From QNZT01 sp964651755 (lineage in GTDB: Bacteria > Campylobacterota > Campylobacteria > Campylobacterales > QNZT01): 29,271 nt of DNA. Position 1 is the stretch's first letter. Every line of letters starts with the position of its first letter. The translations under genes and the position numbers were made by a program. This document shows, in pieces, positions 21,973 to 29,271 of this stretch. The stretch lies in assembly GCA_964651755.1 (NCBI GenBank), contig CAZYZD010000019.1, forward strand, positions 1-29,271, given 5' to 3'. The notes below the pieces were generated by a model. That model was given only the letters and a program-made list of their open reading frames with translations. It made no database searches and was not told the origin of the DNA.

Positions 21973-24273
21973 TTATGGCTTACCAATATAAAAGGTAAAA
22001 TAAGATGAACGAAAACCTTTATTTCCAATTTTTCGATATTGGATCGCGGCACCATCAAAGTTTTTTGCCTCTTGATAAAGCAGCCCCAGTGCATAGCGGC
22101 TCTCCATATTTGAAGTATCTGTGAGTTTGGATAGTTCCAGCAGGGCAATGGCATTTGCATGATGTCCGCTGCCGATTGCCGCAACGGCAGCAAGAAAAAG
22201 TGTGTGGGTATCGTTTTGTCCGCAATCGTCTATGAGGTTATTATAGATATTGTATGCTTTTTCAAATTGTTGCGTGTAGATTGCGGTAAATGCTTTGGTA
22301 AGTTTAAAAGCGATATATTCGTTATATTTTGTGCTCTCTTTTTCCAATTTTGTCTGAAGTTTGTGTACTATACCTGCAATATTCAGCATTGAAATATAGA
22401 GTTCTCTTGGAAGTGTTTCTCCGAAATAGAGTGGACGAAAGTCGAGATTTGTATTGATAAGTTTTTCCTGAATGGTTTTGGCGTAAGTTTTGATATTGGT
22501 TTTATCATGATGCGCGTCAAGGTAGAGGATATTACTGACAAGATCTTTGGGCAGTAGTTTTTGTAACGCTTCTGTACTCTCTTTATATTCTTTCGCCTCT
22601 GAACGATTGTAGGCAAAGATGATATCGATAGCAGTATCGAAAGGGTGTATATTTGCCGGAAGATATCCATACGGCATTGAGAGAGTCTCTTTTGCAATAT
22701 TGATAAGTGCGCTAATGCGTTGTTTATATGTTTCATCTTTTATTACAGATAAAAGGGCATAGATTTGATCAAGATTGTCTATTGTTGGATCTTTGTTGAT
22801 CAAATATGCACAGTAAGATTTGAAAATCGTAGCTTCGAAAAGTGTAGGATCAAGAGTCTGACTTTTGGCGAATTCTTTATATGCATCTTTGAAGTTGAAC
22901 ATTTGAGCATAGGTAAGTCCCAGGTTGTAGTGTAAAACAGCATCCCAGGGATACTTTTTCAGGGCATCTTTAAGGATGGCATGGGTTTCGTAGAGTCTGT
23001 GGGAAAGTGAAAATTCAATTGCTCTGGCAATTTCAAGATTGACCTGTGCAATACTTTTGCTTGTGGTAAGATAGTTCAGAGCAGATTTTGTTTTGTCTAT
23101 ATCGATATTTCTTGCTCCTTTTTTGATTCCTTTGATGCCATTTTCATAAAAGGAGAGTTTGAAAGGAGCATAATAGAAAAGAAGAGAAAATTTATAAAAT
23201 TTATCTAAAAAAAGTTTTTTCTGAAACTCTTCCTGTGCTACAACAGGGTCAAAAAGAGACTCTTTCAAATGTACCTGAATAGGGTATATTTCCGTGGCAT
23301 TTGGATCTTTTTGTATTACTTCTTCCATTAGACGTGCTGATGTTTCCAGGTTGCCTAACCGGTTTTGTGTAAGAGCGAGTGCAAGTTTTGCTTCTTTGAG
23401 ATGGTCTTTGATCTCTATCGCTTTTTGCAGATAGTCGGATGCTATTTTAAAATCACCGCTGTTGGCATACAGCAGACCGAGCGTAAAGAAGTTTTTTGCA
23501 CTGTCCGCATGTTCGAGCATACTTATAGCATTTTGCAGACTTCCAAAAGAGGTATAGATTTTAGAACCTATAAAAAACTCTTTTTTACGATAATAATCTG
23601 AAGTAGGGTGGGTAATTGAAACGATGGCTTCAGGGTATGCATTTTGGTAGTAATTGAGCAGGGTATTGTAAAATGAGTAGAGAGGAGAATCCTGTTCATA
23701 TACGAGATACTCTTTTGAGAGTTGCAAATAGCGCTCAAAAAGTTGTTTATCTTTGAGGTTGTAAGCACATACGGCAGCGTTAAGTGCACTTTCACATTTG
23801 AGTTTATCATCGAGTGAAGCTTTGTCAAAAGCTTCTATAGCGACAGTGTAGTTATGGTCTTTGAGTTTTGCGACTCCAATATTAAACCAGGAGAGTGCAT
23901 GATTGTATCTGGCAATTTTCTGATAGAGTTGGAGTGCTTTCTCTTTTTCACCTCTTTGGTAAAGTGTTTGAGCCTCTTTAAGCCACTGTTGTATTTTGCT
24001 GTTTTCTTTTTGGGGTTTCTCTTTGGTAATGATTTTTTCTGCAATCTCAGTGGCATTAACTTCATGTAGAGGTGTAGATTTTTTTTTGTTATAAAGATAG
24101 AAAAAGATTACGCCGAGTATCAGAATAGCAAAAGTGAGAAGAATGATTATGATATAAATGAGTTTGTTATGCTGTTCTTTATCAAGTTTTTCTTCGACAA
24201 CCGAGGCGGCTTCAACAAGATCATCCTCTTCGAGTTCTTCATCTTCGAGGTTTAAAAACTCTTCTTCAGCCAT
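21973..24273 (-). CDS. pflB: PflB-like TPR protein (flagellar motor stator scaffold)
   Basis: A 766-residue single-pass protein. It has a very acidic cytoplasmic N-terminus (1-32), one TM helix (about 38-61) and a long periplasmic part built of TPR-like helix pairs (visible ones near 95-160, 255-325, 445-490 and 700-755, e.g. WFNIGVAKLKDHNYTVAIEAFDKA and LHYNLGLTYAQMFNFKDAYKEF). In Campylobacter jejuni the gene next to serS and trpS is Cj0390, named PflB, a TPR protein of the flagellar disk complex that holds MotAB stators at a wide ring. Size, topology and position (trpS-serS-this gene) agree, so orthology is likely though not proven here. It starts 15 bases after serS and is probably cotranscribed. 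No other flagellar structural gene is in the window. Confidence 0.75.
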   Translation of the reverse strand: MAEEEFLNLEDEELEEDDLVEAASVVEEKLDKEQHNKLIYIIIILLTFAILILGVIFFYLYNKKKSTPLHEVNATEIAEKIITKEKPQKENSKIQQWLKEAQTLYQRGEKEKALQLYQKIARYNHALSWFNIGVAKLKDHNYTVAIEAFDKASLDDKLKCESALNAAVCAYNLKDKQLFERYLQLSKEYLVYEQDSPLYSFYNTLLNYYQNAYPEAIVSITHPTSDYYRKKEFFIGSKIYTSFGSLQNAISMLEHADSAKNFFTLGLLYANSGDFKIASDYLQKAIEIKDHLKEAKLALALTQNRLGNLETSARLMEEVIQKDPNATEIYPIQVHLKESLFDPVVAQEEFQKKLFLDKFYKFSLLFYYAPFKLSFYENGIKGIKKGARNIDIDKTKSALNYLTTSKSIAQVNLEIARAIEFSLSHRLYETHAILKDALKKYPWDAVLHYNLGLTYAQMFNFKDAYKEFAKSQTLDPTLFEATIFKSYCAYLINKDPTIDNLDQIYALLSVIKDETYKQRISALINIAKETLSMPYGYLPANIHPFDTAIDIIFAYNRSEAKEYKESTEALQKLLPKDLVSNILYLDAHHDKTNIKTYAKTIQEKLINTNLDFRPLYFGETLPRELYISMLNIAGIVHKLQTKLEKESTKYNEYIAFKLTKAFTAIYTQQFEKAYNIYNNLIDDCGQNDTHTLFLAAVAAIGSGHHANAIALLELSKLTDTSNMESRYALGLLYQEAKNFDGAAIQYRKIGNKGFRSSYFTFYIGKP

Positions 24274-24288
24274 CGGTTATACTCTTGT

Positions 24289-25536
24289 TTATGTTATATA
24301 TTTTTGAAGTACATCCGGGATGGTTACGGAACCGTCTTCATTCTGATAGTTTTCCATGATCGCAATCAGTGTTCTGCCTACTGCCAGGGATGAACCGTTT
24401 AGTGTATGTACAGGAAGATTTTTCTTTCCCTCTTTATAACGTATCTTTGCCCGTCTTGCCTGAAATGCCCTGGTATTTGAAATAGAAGAAATTTCACGGT
24501 AGCGGTTTTGCCCGGGTAGCCAAACTTCAAGATCAATTGTTTTTGCCGCGGAAAAACCGAGATCACCACCACAAAGCAGAACTAGTCTGTGCGGTAGACC
24601 AAGTGATGTTAAAAGATCACTCGCACAATTGACCATTTCATCAAATACTTGATCGCTTTGTTCCGGTGTTGTAATAGAAACCAGTTCTACTTTGTCAAAC
24701 TGGTGTTGTCGGATCATTCCTCTGGTGTCACGTCCTGCACTTCCCGCTTCTTTACGAAAACAGGCTGTGTAGGAGGTTAGTTTGAGGGGAAGTTCTTCTG
24801 CTTGTAAAATTTCATCTCTGAAAAGATTGGTTACCGGTACCTCGGCTGTTGGTATCAGATAGAGTGGTTCATCTTCAATTTTAAATAGATCATCTTCAAA
24901 CTTTGGAAGTTGTCCTGTACCTAAAAGTGAGTCACGGTTAACCAGATAAGGAACACATACTTCTTCAAATCCTCTTTGATGATTAAAATCGATCATGTAG
25001 TTGATGAGAGCTCTTTCAAGTTTTGCTGCATCGTTTTTAAGTACGGAGAATCTGCTTTTTGCCAGTTTGACACCACGCTCAAAGTCGATCCATTCTGGTG
25101 TAATAGAAAGATCCCAGTGTTCTTTGGGTGTGAAATGGAACGTTTTTGGTTCAAGTACTTTTTTGATCTCTATATTATCCTCTTCATCTTCACCCTCCGG
25201 TACATCATCATCAGGAATATTGGGAATGTTGAGAGCGATATCATACATGCGCTCTTCCAGCTCTCTGACAATCTCCTGTTCTGCTGCAATTTTCTGTTTG
25301 TTTTCAGCCAGCTCTTTTTTGAGTGCTGCAATATCCTTCCCCTCTTTTTGGTAAACAGGAAAGAGTTTGCTTTTTGCATTTTGTTCTGCTTGCAACTCTT
25401 CAAGCACTTTACGCTGCTCCTTGAGTTTCAGTGAGATCTCTTTGAGTTGTGCCAATAGTGTCTCATCGACTTTTTTCTTTTGCAGTTTTGTTGCCACAGT
25501 ATCAAAATCGTTTTGCAAAGCTTTTAAATCAAGCAT
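24289..25536 (-). CDS. serS: Seryl-tRNA synthetase
   Basis: A 415-residue class II synthetase that charges tRNA-Ser (and tRNA-Sec where present). The N-terminal antiparallel coiled-coil arm (about 25-105) reads the tRNA long arm. The catalytic core has the serine-pocket TAEVPVTN (230-237), motif 2 FRKEAGSAGRDTRGMIRQHQ (260-279), and motif 3 near the end (NGSSLAVGRTLIAIMENYQ). The length is normal. It begins 9 bases after trpS and is followed closely by the PflB-like gene. Confidence 0.97.
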   Translation of the reverse strand: MLDLKALQNDFDTVATKLQKKKVDETLLAQLKEISLKLKEQRKVLEELQAEQNAKSKLFPVYQKEGKDIAALKKELAENKQKIAAEQEIVRELEERMYDIALNIPNIPDDDVPEGEDEEDNIEIKKVLEPKTFHFTPKEHWDLSITPEWIDFERGVKLAKSRFSVLKNDAAKLERALINYMIDFNHQRGFEEVCVPYLVNRDSLLGTGQLPKFEDDLFKIEDEPLYLIPTAEVPVTNLFRDEILQAEELPLKLTSYTACFRKEAGSAGRDTRGMIRQHQFDKVELVSITTPEQSDQVFDEMVNCASDLLTSLGLPHRLVLLCGGDLGFSAAKTIDLEVWLPGQNRYREISSISNTRAFQARRAKIRYKEGKKNLPVHTLNGSSLAVGRTLIAIMENYQNEDGSVTIPDVLQKYIT

Positions 25537-25545
25537 AAAGGTCCT

Positions 25546-26511
25546 TTATCTGTAAATACCTACGGCATCTCTGATGATTTTCATCTTCTCTTTAGCGATA
25601 GCAGAAGCTTTTTGGGCTCCTGCATCTAAAATTTCCAGTACTTCCTCTTTATGGTTGAGGTAATATTCTCTTTTTTGACGAGCGTCACTGAAATGATTCC
25701 AAATTAACTCTTTAAGATACATTTTAAAGTGTCCATGTCCCTCTCCACCACGTTTGTAACGCTCCTGAAGCTCTTGTTGTCCTGCCTCATCCAAAAAGAG
25801 TTTACAAAGATTATATACATTGCAGGTTGCATACTCTTTAGGCTCTTCCATTGGAACAGATTCTGTCACAATTTTGCCAGTCTGTTTTTTGAGCTGTTTC
25901 TCTGTGGTAAAAAGGTCGATTGTATTGCCGTAACTTTTACTCATCTTAGCACCATCTGTTCCAGGTACGGTTTGAATATTTTCTTCCGTTTTAAAATTGG
26001 GAAGGGTAAAGATATCTCCCCTTTCATTATTGAATTTAATAGCAATATCACGGGTGATTTCAACATGCTGAATCTGATCTTTACCGACAGGGACAATTTC
26101 TGCATCATAAAGCAGAATATCAGCAGCCATCAGCACCGGATAGGAAAAGAGGGCATGATTGGCAGAAATACCTTTTGCAACTTTGTCTTTATAGCTATGT
26201 GCGCGTTCAAGCAATCCCATTGGTGTATAGCTTGATAGAATCCAGTAAAGCTCAAGTACCTCTTTGACATCTGACTGTACCCACAGTGTTGATTTTTCCG
26301 GATCAATCCCTAATGACAAATAAGTAATAGCTGCATCAATTGTATTTTCCCGGAGGGCATTGGCATCTTTGAGTGATGTTAATGCATGATAATCTGCAAT
26401 AAAGATGAAAAGATCACTTTTGTCCTGAAAATCCAGCATCTGCTTGATTGCACCGAAATAGTTTCCGATATGTAATGTACCCGATGGTTGTATCCCTGTA
26501 ATAACTCGCAT
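25546..26511 (-). CDS. trpS: Tryptophanyl-tRNA synthetase
   Basis: A 321-residue class I synthetase that charges tRNA-Trp. It has the HIGH-type signature in PSGTLHIGNYFGAI (9-22), the tryptophan pocket region FIADYHALTS, PVGKDQIQHVEITRDIA (141-157) and KMSKS (189-193). The length is typical of the short bacterial form. It is the first gene of the trpS-serS-pflB run, with a TATAAT box close upstream. No T-box or attenuator is seen. Confidence 0.97.
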   Translation of the reverse strand: MRVITGIQPSGTLHIGNYFGAIKQMLDFQDKSDLFIFIADYHALTSLKDANALRENTIDAAITYLSLGIDPEKSTLWVQSDVKEVLELYWILSSYTPMGLLERAHSYKDKVAKGISANHALFSYPVLMAADILLYDAEIVPVGKDQIQHVEITRDIAIKFNNERGDIFTLPNFKTEENIQTVPGTDGAKMSKSYGNTIDLFTTEKQLKKQTGKIVTESVPMEEPKEYATCNVYNLCKLFLDEAGQQELQERYKRGGEGHGHFKMYLKELIWNHFSDARQKREYYLNHKEEVLEILDAGAQKASAIAKEKMKIIRDAVGIYR

Positions 26512-26540
26512 AAAAATAGTGTCCTGATTGAAATGTGGAG

Positions 26541-26546
26541 ATTATA
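26541..26546 (-). promoter_or_regulatory. -10 box for the trpS-serS-pflB run
   Basis: A perfect TATAAT on the minus strand (within CGATATAATCTCC), 30 bases before the trpS ATG, with an AGGAC ribosome site in the short leader. The 222 bases between trpS and the protease also hold an imperfect hairpin, CTACAA 26653-26658 / TTGTAG 26672-26677, near the protease promoter. Nothing else is seen in that space. Confidence 0.5.
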
Positions 26547-26733
26547 TCGAAATAATTTTATGTTTTTCACAGTCGTGTTTTTACCCTTTTTATATAAAAA
26601 ATGAAAAAAATGTTTCATTTGGTAAATAAAAAGATACTTTCTTGTCTAAAAACTACAAAAGTAAAATAAAATTGTAGATTTTTAAAAGAATTTACCGAAA
26701 TAGAGATAGAAACAAAAATACATGGAGTCAAAG

Positions 26734-28722
26734 ATGTCTTATAAACTATCTCATATTACAATGAATGCAATTTTGTGTGTAACATTGATGCAGGCTGAAA
26801 GTTATGCACAAAATTTACGCGATACAAAGGCACCTGAAAATATAAACAAGTTAAAACTCAAATCATTAGGTGTAAAAAATGCATCTACTACCGTCCTGGT
26901 AAGTTGTCACAAGCCACTGAGCAATGATGAGAAGAGTCATTTTTATGAAATGGGTGTAGATACTATTGTTTATGCCGGGGATTTGGATTACTATTTTTAT
27001 TTGCCTGAATCACTGGTGTATATGCTCTCAAGCGACACTTCTGTCAAATTTATCAGAAAAGTTGGAACAGAACAGAAAACCAATATTAATGATTTGCAAA
27101 ATGGCGGATTGATGACATTATCCGATGATGATCTGATTGATGTCAATGTTTTATTTTTAAAAGAGTTACAGCCTTATGAGGTTGAAAGATATTTATCGGA
27201 AAATAATATTGAGGCGCAAATCAATAAAGTAACACCGGAACTGCGAAGTGCAAAACTTAAATTGACAGTTCATGATTTTAAGAAGATGTCACAATTGCCG
27301 CTGGTACAGTATATGGATAAAGTGCAAAAACTTATAAAAACCCATGATATGCCATTACTTGAGACACGTAATGATAAAACTTCAAAAATCAGTCATGTTA
27401 AAGAACTGTGGGAGGCACCGTATGATTTAAATGGAAGAAATTTTTCTGTTGGAATTGTGGATGGAGGTGCCGTATTGAAAACACATCAGGAATTTGGAAA
27501 CCGTGTACATGACAGAACATCCAATGGCGAAGTCAACTTTCATGCAACACATGTTGCCGGTACTATCGGTGCAAAAGGGATTAATTCAAAGGCACATGGT
27601 ATGGCAAATGAAGTAGAGATATACAGTTATTACTTTGGAGATGATGCTTTTTCGGATGCAGTATTAAATATGTATCGCAAGGATGGTATTTTGTTGTCGA
27701 ATCATTCTTATGGATATAGTTTAAAGGAACATTTGGCGGAATATGATTCTGTTGCTGCGACACAGGATATTACGGTGAAAAACAATCCATATTTGAATAT
27801 TTTTGAAGCGGCAGGAAATGATGGTGTAGATGAAAGTTATAGTGAATATGGGATTATTAAGGGACCAGGAAATTCAAAAAATATTTTTACCATAGGTGCA
27901 TTAAACAGTATGAGTAACAAAGTTGCAACACTGAGCAGTACAGGTCCTGTAAGGGATGGACGTATTAAACCGGATTTATGTGTCAGAGGGGAATTTGTCA
28001 CTTCTCCATCGAGTGAAAGCAACAGTGCTTATGCAATGATGAGTGGTACATCAATGGCTTCTCCTGCAGCTACAGGAATGGGTTTACTGGTTGCTCAGGA
28101 GTATAAGAGAGTGACAGGTGGGTACGATATCCGACATGATACGCTTAAAGCAGTATTGATCAATACTGCTGAAGATATTGCAAATCCAGGACCTGACTAT
28201 AAAGCGGGATTTGGCATGATTGATGCAAAGGCGGCGGTAGAGGCTATTTCAACAATCTCCGGTAAATACCCTTTGGTGCATATTTCTCAGATTCGCCATG
28301 GAAGAGAAAACAGTTATGCTTTCAGATTGCCTGCAAGGAGTGATTTAAAAGTGACTATAGCATGGGTTGATCCGGAGGCAGATCCTTCAAGTGCTGTAAC
28401 ATTGGTCAATGATATTGATATCTTTTTGCAAAATGATGAAACTGGAAAGATCTATTATCCTTATACCTTGGATAAAGACCATCCTTCACGAATAGCACAG
28501 CAAAATAAGGCAAATCATGTAGATAATATTGAACAAATTGAAGTAGCTGATTTACCGGCAGGAGATTATAAACTGGTAGTTAAGGGAACAAAAATTATTA
28601 CAGATACGCAGGAGTATTCACTAGCAGCGAGTTTGCCGATTTTTTCAAATTCAAATATTGCGACTCTTAAACCGAGTAAAATTCAAAATTTTGCCCGTAA
28701 AATGTTTCTTTCTACTTTTTAA
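26734..28722 (+). CDS. Exported subtilisin-family (S8) serine protease with C-terminal jelly-roll domain
   Basis: A 662-residue secreted protease. The start at 26734 is chosen because GGAG (26724-26727) lies 6 bases before it; the ATG at 26722 has no ribosome site. Residues 1-25 form a signal peptide (..CVTLMQAESYA|Q). A propeptide-like region (about 50-205) precedes the catalytic domain: Asp243 in VGIVDGG, His270 in HATHVAGTIGA (the usual HGTH has Ala at the second position), the oxyanion Asn362 in EAAGNDG, and Ser440 in SGTSMASPAA. The C-terminal domain (about 520-635), with LKVTIAWVDPEADPSSA, LVNDIDIFL and DNIEQIEV, resembles the beta-barrel/jelly-roll of KP-43-type proteases. No autotransporter, sorting or T9SS domain is seen, so the route out of the periplasm, if any, is unknown. 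It stands alone and is convergent with the last gene (4-base overlap). Confidence 0.92.
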   Translation: MSYKLSHITMNAILCVTLMQAESYAQNLRDTKAPENINKLKLKSLGVKNASTTVLVSCHKPLSNDEKSHFYEMGVDTIVYAGDLDYYFYLPESLVYMLSSDTSVKFIRKVGTEQKTNINDLQNGGLMTLSDDDLIDVNVLFLKELQPYEVERYLSENNIEAQINKVTPELRSAKLKLTVHDFKKMSQLPLVQYMDKVQKLIKTHDMPLLETRNDKTSKISHVKELWEAPYDLNGRNFSVGIVDGGAVLKTHQEFGNRVHDRTSNGEVNFHATHVAGTIGAKGINSKAHGMANEVEIYSYYFGDDAFSDAVLNMYRKDGILLSNHSYGYSLKEHLAEYDSVAATQDITVKNNPYLNIFEAAGNDGVDESYSEYGIIKGPGNSKNIFTIGALNSMSNKVATLSSTGPVRDGRIKPDLCVRGEFVTSPSSESNSAYAMMSGTSMASPAATGMGLLVAQEYKRVTGGYDIRHDTLKAVLINTAEDIANPGPDYKAGFGMIDAKAAVEAISTISGKYPLVHISQIRHGRENSYAFRLPARSDLKVTIAWVDPEADPSSAVTLVNDIDIFLQNDETGKIYYPYTLDKDHPSRIAQQNKANHVDNIEQIEVADLPAGDYKLVVKGTKIITDTQEYSLAASLPIFSNSNIATLKPSKIQNFARKMFLSTF

Positions 28723-29271
28723 AAATTTTTAGAGAGATTTTGAATCTCGTTATACATTAATTGATGCAACTCTTCTTTTGGTGTTGCATCTGCCCTTCTT
28801 GGTTGACAAGAAAGCAGGTTATCTGTATGAAGAAGGTAGTGTATAATTGTTTCAGCTTTTTTGTCAATATCCATACTACCTGATGTAATAGCTAAATCTT
28901 TTGGAATTTCGAAAAGAGCGGGATTTAATTCTTTGGCTTCAATATTTGTTGCAAATTCTTTGACATGATATCCCAGGATATTGATGGTAGAATCAAGTAA
29001 TAGTGCTCCATGTGCTGTACTGCATTCGGTTTTGCCATCAATTTGTTCTTCGTTGCACCAAAAACCTGCTATTTTTTTTGCATGTAAGATACAATTACTA
29101 TTAAGATTCTGATAGGAACGATTAGGTAACTGCTGGATTTTTTTTAAAAGAAGTTTCTGGTCTTGCTGTGTCAGTTTTTTAAATTTCTGATATAAGGCTG
29201 TTGTCAAAAGTTTCTCTTTTCTGATACTGTTATTTTCTAAATTGATAGTGTATTTTTCTCCTTGTTGAATA
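28719..29271 (-). CDS. Hypothetical protein, 5' end beyond the window
   Basis: At least 183 residues are visible. The frame is open from the window edge (..IQQGEKYTINLENNSIRKEKLL) into TTALYQKFKKLTQQDQKLLLKKIQ; a TTG at 29207 could start a shorter product of 162 residues, but no good ribosome site precedes it, so a partial gene is more likely. The visible part is soluble-looking, mainly helical, with four Cys (NCILHAKKIAGFWCNEEQ, TECSTAHG, LLSCQPRR) and no TM helix. No family is recognised. It overlaps the stop of the convergent protease by 4 bases. Four cysteines and a STAHGALLLDS stretch are the only distinctive marks. Confidence 0.7.
   Translation of the reverse strand, partial: IQQGEKYTINLENNSIRKEKLLTTALYQKFKKLTQQDQKLLLKKIQQLPNRSYQNLNSNCILHAKKIAGFWCNEEQIDGKTECSTAHGALLLDSTINILGYHVKEFATNIEAKELNPALFEIPKDLAITSGSMDIDKKAETIIHYLLHTDNLLSCQPRRADATPKEELHQLMYNEIQNLSKNF

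Noticed and set aside
26653..26677. Hairpin CTACAA/TTGTAG upstream of the protease as a terminator
   Set aside because: Only 6 bp with a 13-base AT-rich loop, and no gene ends here (trpS and the protease diverge); too weak to annotate.
1..29271. CRISPR array, insertion sequence, phage or toxin-antitoxin genes
   Set aside because: No regularly spaced repeats, terminal inverted repeats with transposase, or recognisable phage or TA proteins were found on either strand.

Overview
The window comes from an AT-rich campylobacterotal (epsilonproteobacterial) chromosome, most like a Sulfurovum/Sulfurimonas-type sulfur or hydrogen oxidiser. This assignment rests on protein character and gene order seen by eye. 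The order cheY-prmA-ftsH and the order trpS-serS-TPR protein (PflB position) are both known from Campylobacter jejuni, and the OprD-type porin is of a kind common in this phylum. A run of exactly 100 N inside ftsH shows that the sequence is a scaffold from a draft assembly or MAG, so single-base frameshifts must be read with care.

Layout. (1) 1-1930: the 3' part of a tRNA-Arg(CCT), then on the minus strand a chemotaxis receptor with a CXXCH haem-binding motif in its sensor. (2) 2103-6246: a plus-strand molybdate (or tungstate) uptake operon made of a frameshifted OprD-like porin, modA, a double TOBE/Mop protein, modB and modC. It closes on a bidirectional hairpin terminator. (3) 6359-7215, minus: a small exported protein with a mirror-symmetric six-cysteine twin CX3C pattern, and a lipoprotein. 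(4) 7383-12591: a surface-sugar block. It holds a dTDP-4-keto-6-deoxyhexose 3,4-ketoisomerase, a FemAB/GNAT-like transferase and a DegT/DnrJ aminotransferase, tightly coupled by ATGA overlaps; then a convergent GT2 glycosyltransferase, and a NodU/CmcH-type O-carbamoyltransferase that diverges from the GT2. (5) 12588-20124, minus: a two-TM coiled protein and leuA, then a tightly packed run exonuclease-hisH-hisA-cheY-prmA-ftsH. (6) 20230-26511, minus: an anchored helix-hairpin-helix protein, an anchored BON-like/OmpA protein, a PflB-like TPR protein, serS and trpS. (7) 26734-29271: an exported subtilisin-family protease, facing a gene of unknown function that runs off the window end.

How the parts work together. 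The mod genes would supply molybdenum or tungsten to pterin-cofactor oxidoreductases such as nitrate, formate or polysulfide enzymes, none of which lie in the window. The sugar block would make a 3-amino-3,6-dideoxyhexose, probably acylate it, transfer a sugar and carbamoylate a glycan. The chemoreceptor, CheY and the PflB-like protein point to a motile cell. The remaining genes are housekeeping: leucine and histidine synthesis, aminoacyl-tRNA synthetases, membrane proteolysis and L11 methylation.

No CRISPR array, insertion sequence, integrase, phage gene or clear novel defence system was seen. The least explained items are the twin CX3C mini-protein, the FemAB-like enzyme standing where a sugar N-acetyltransferase would be expected, and two hairpins of identical geometry without U-tracts.
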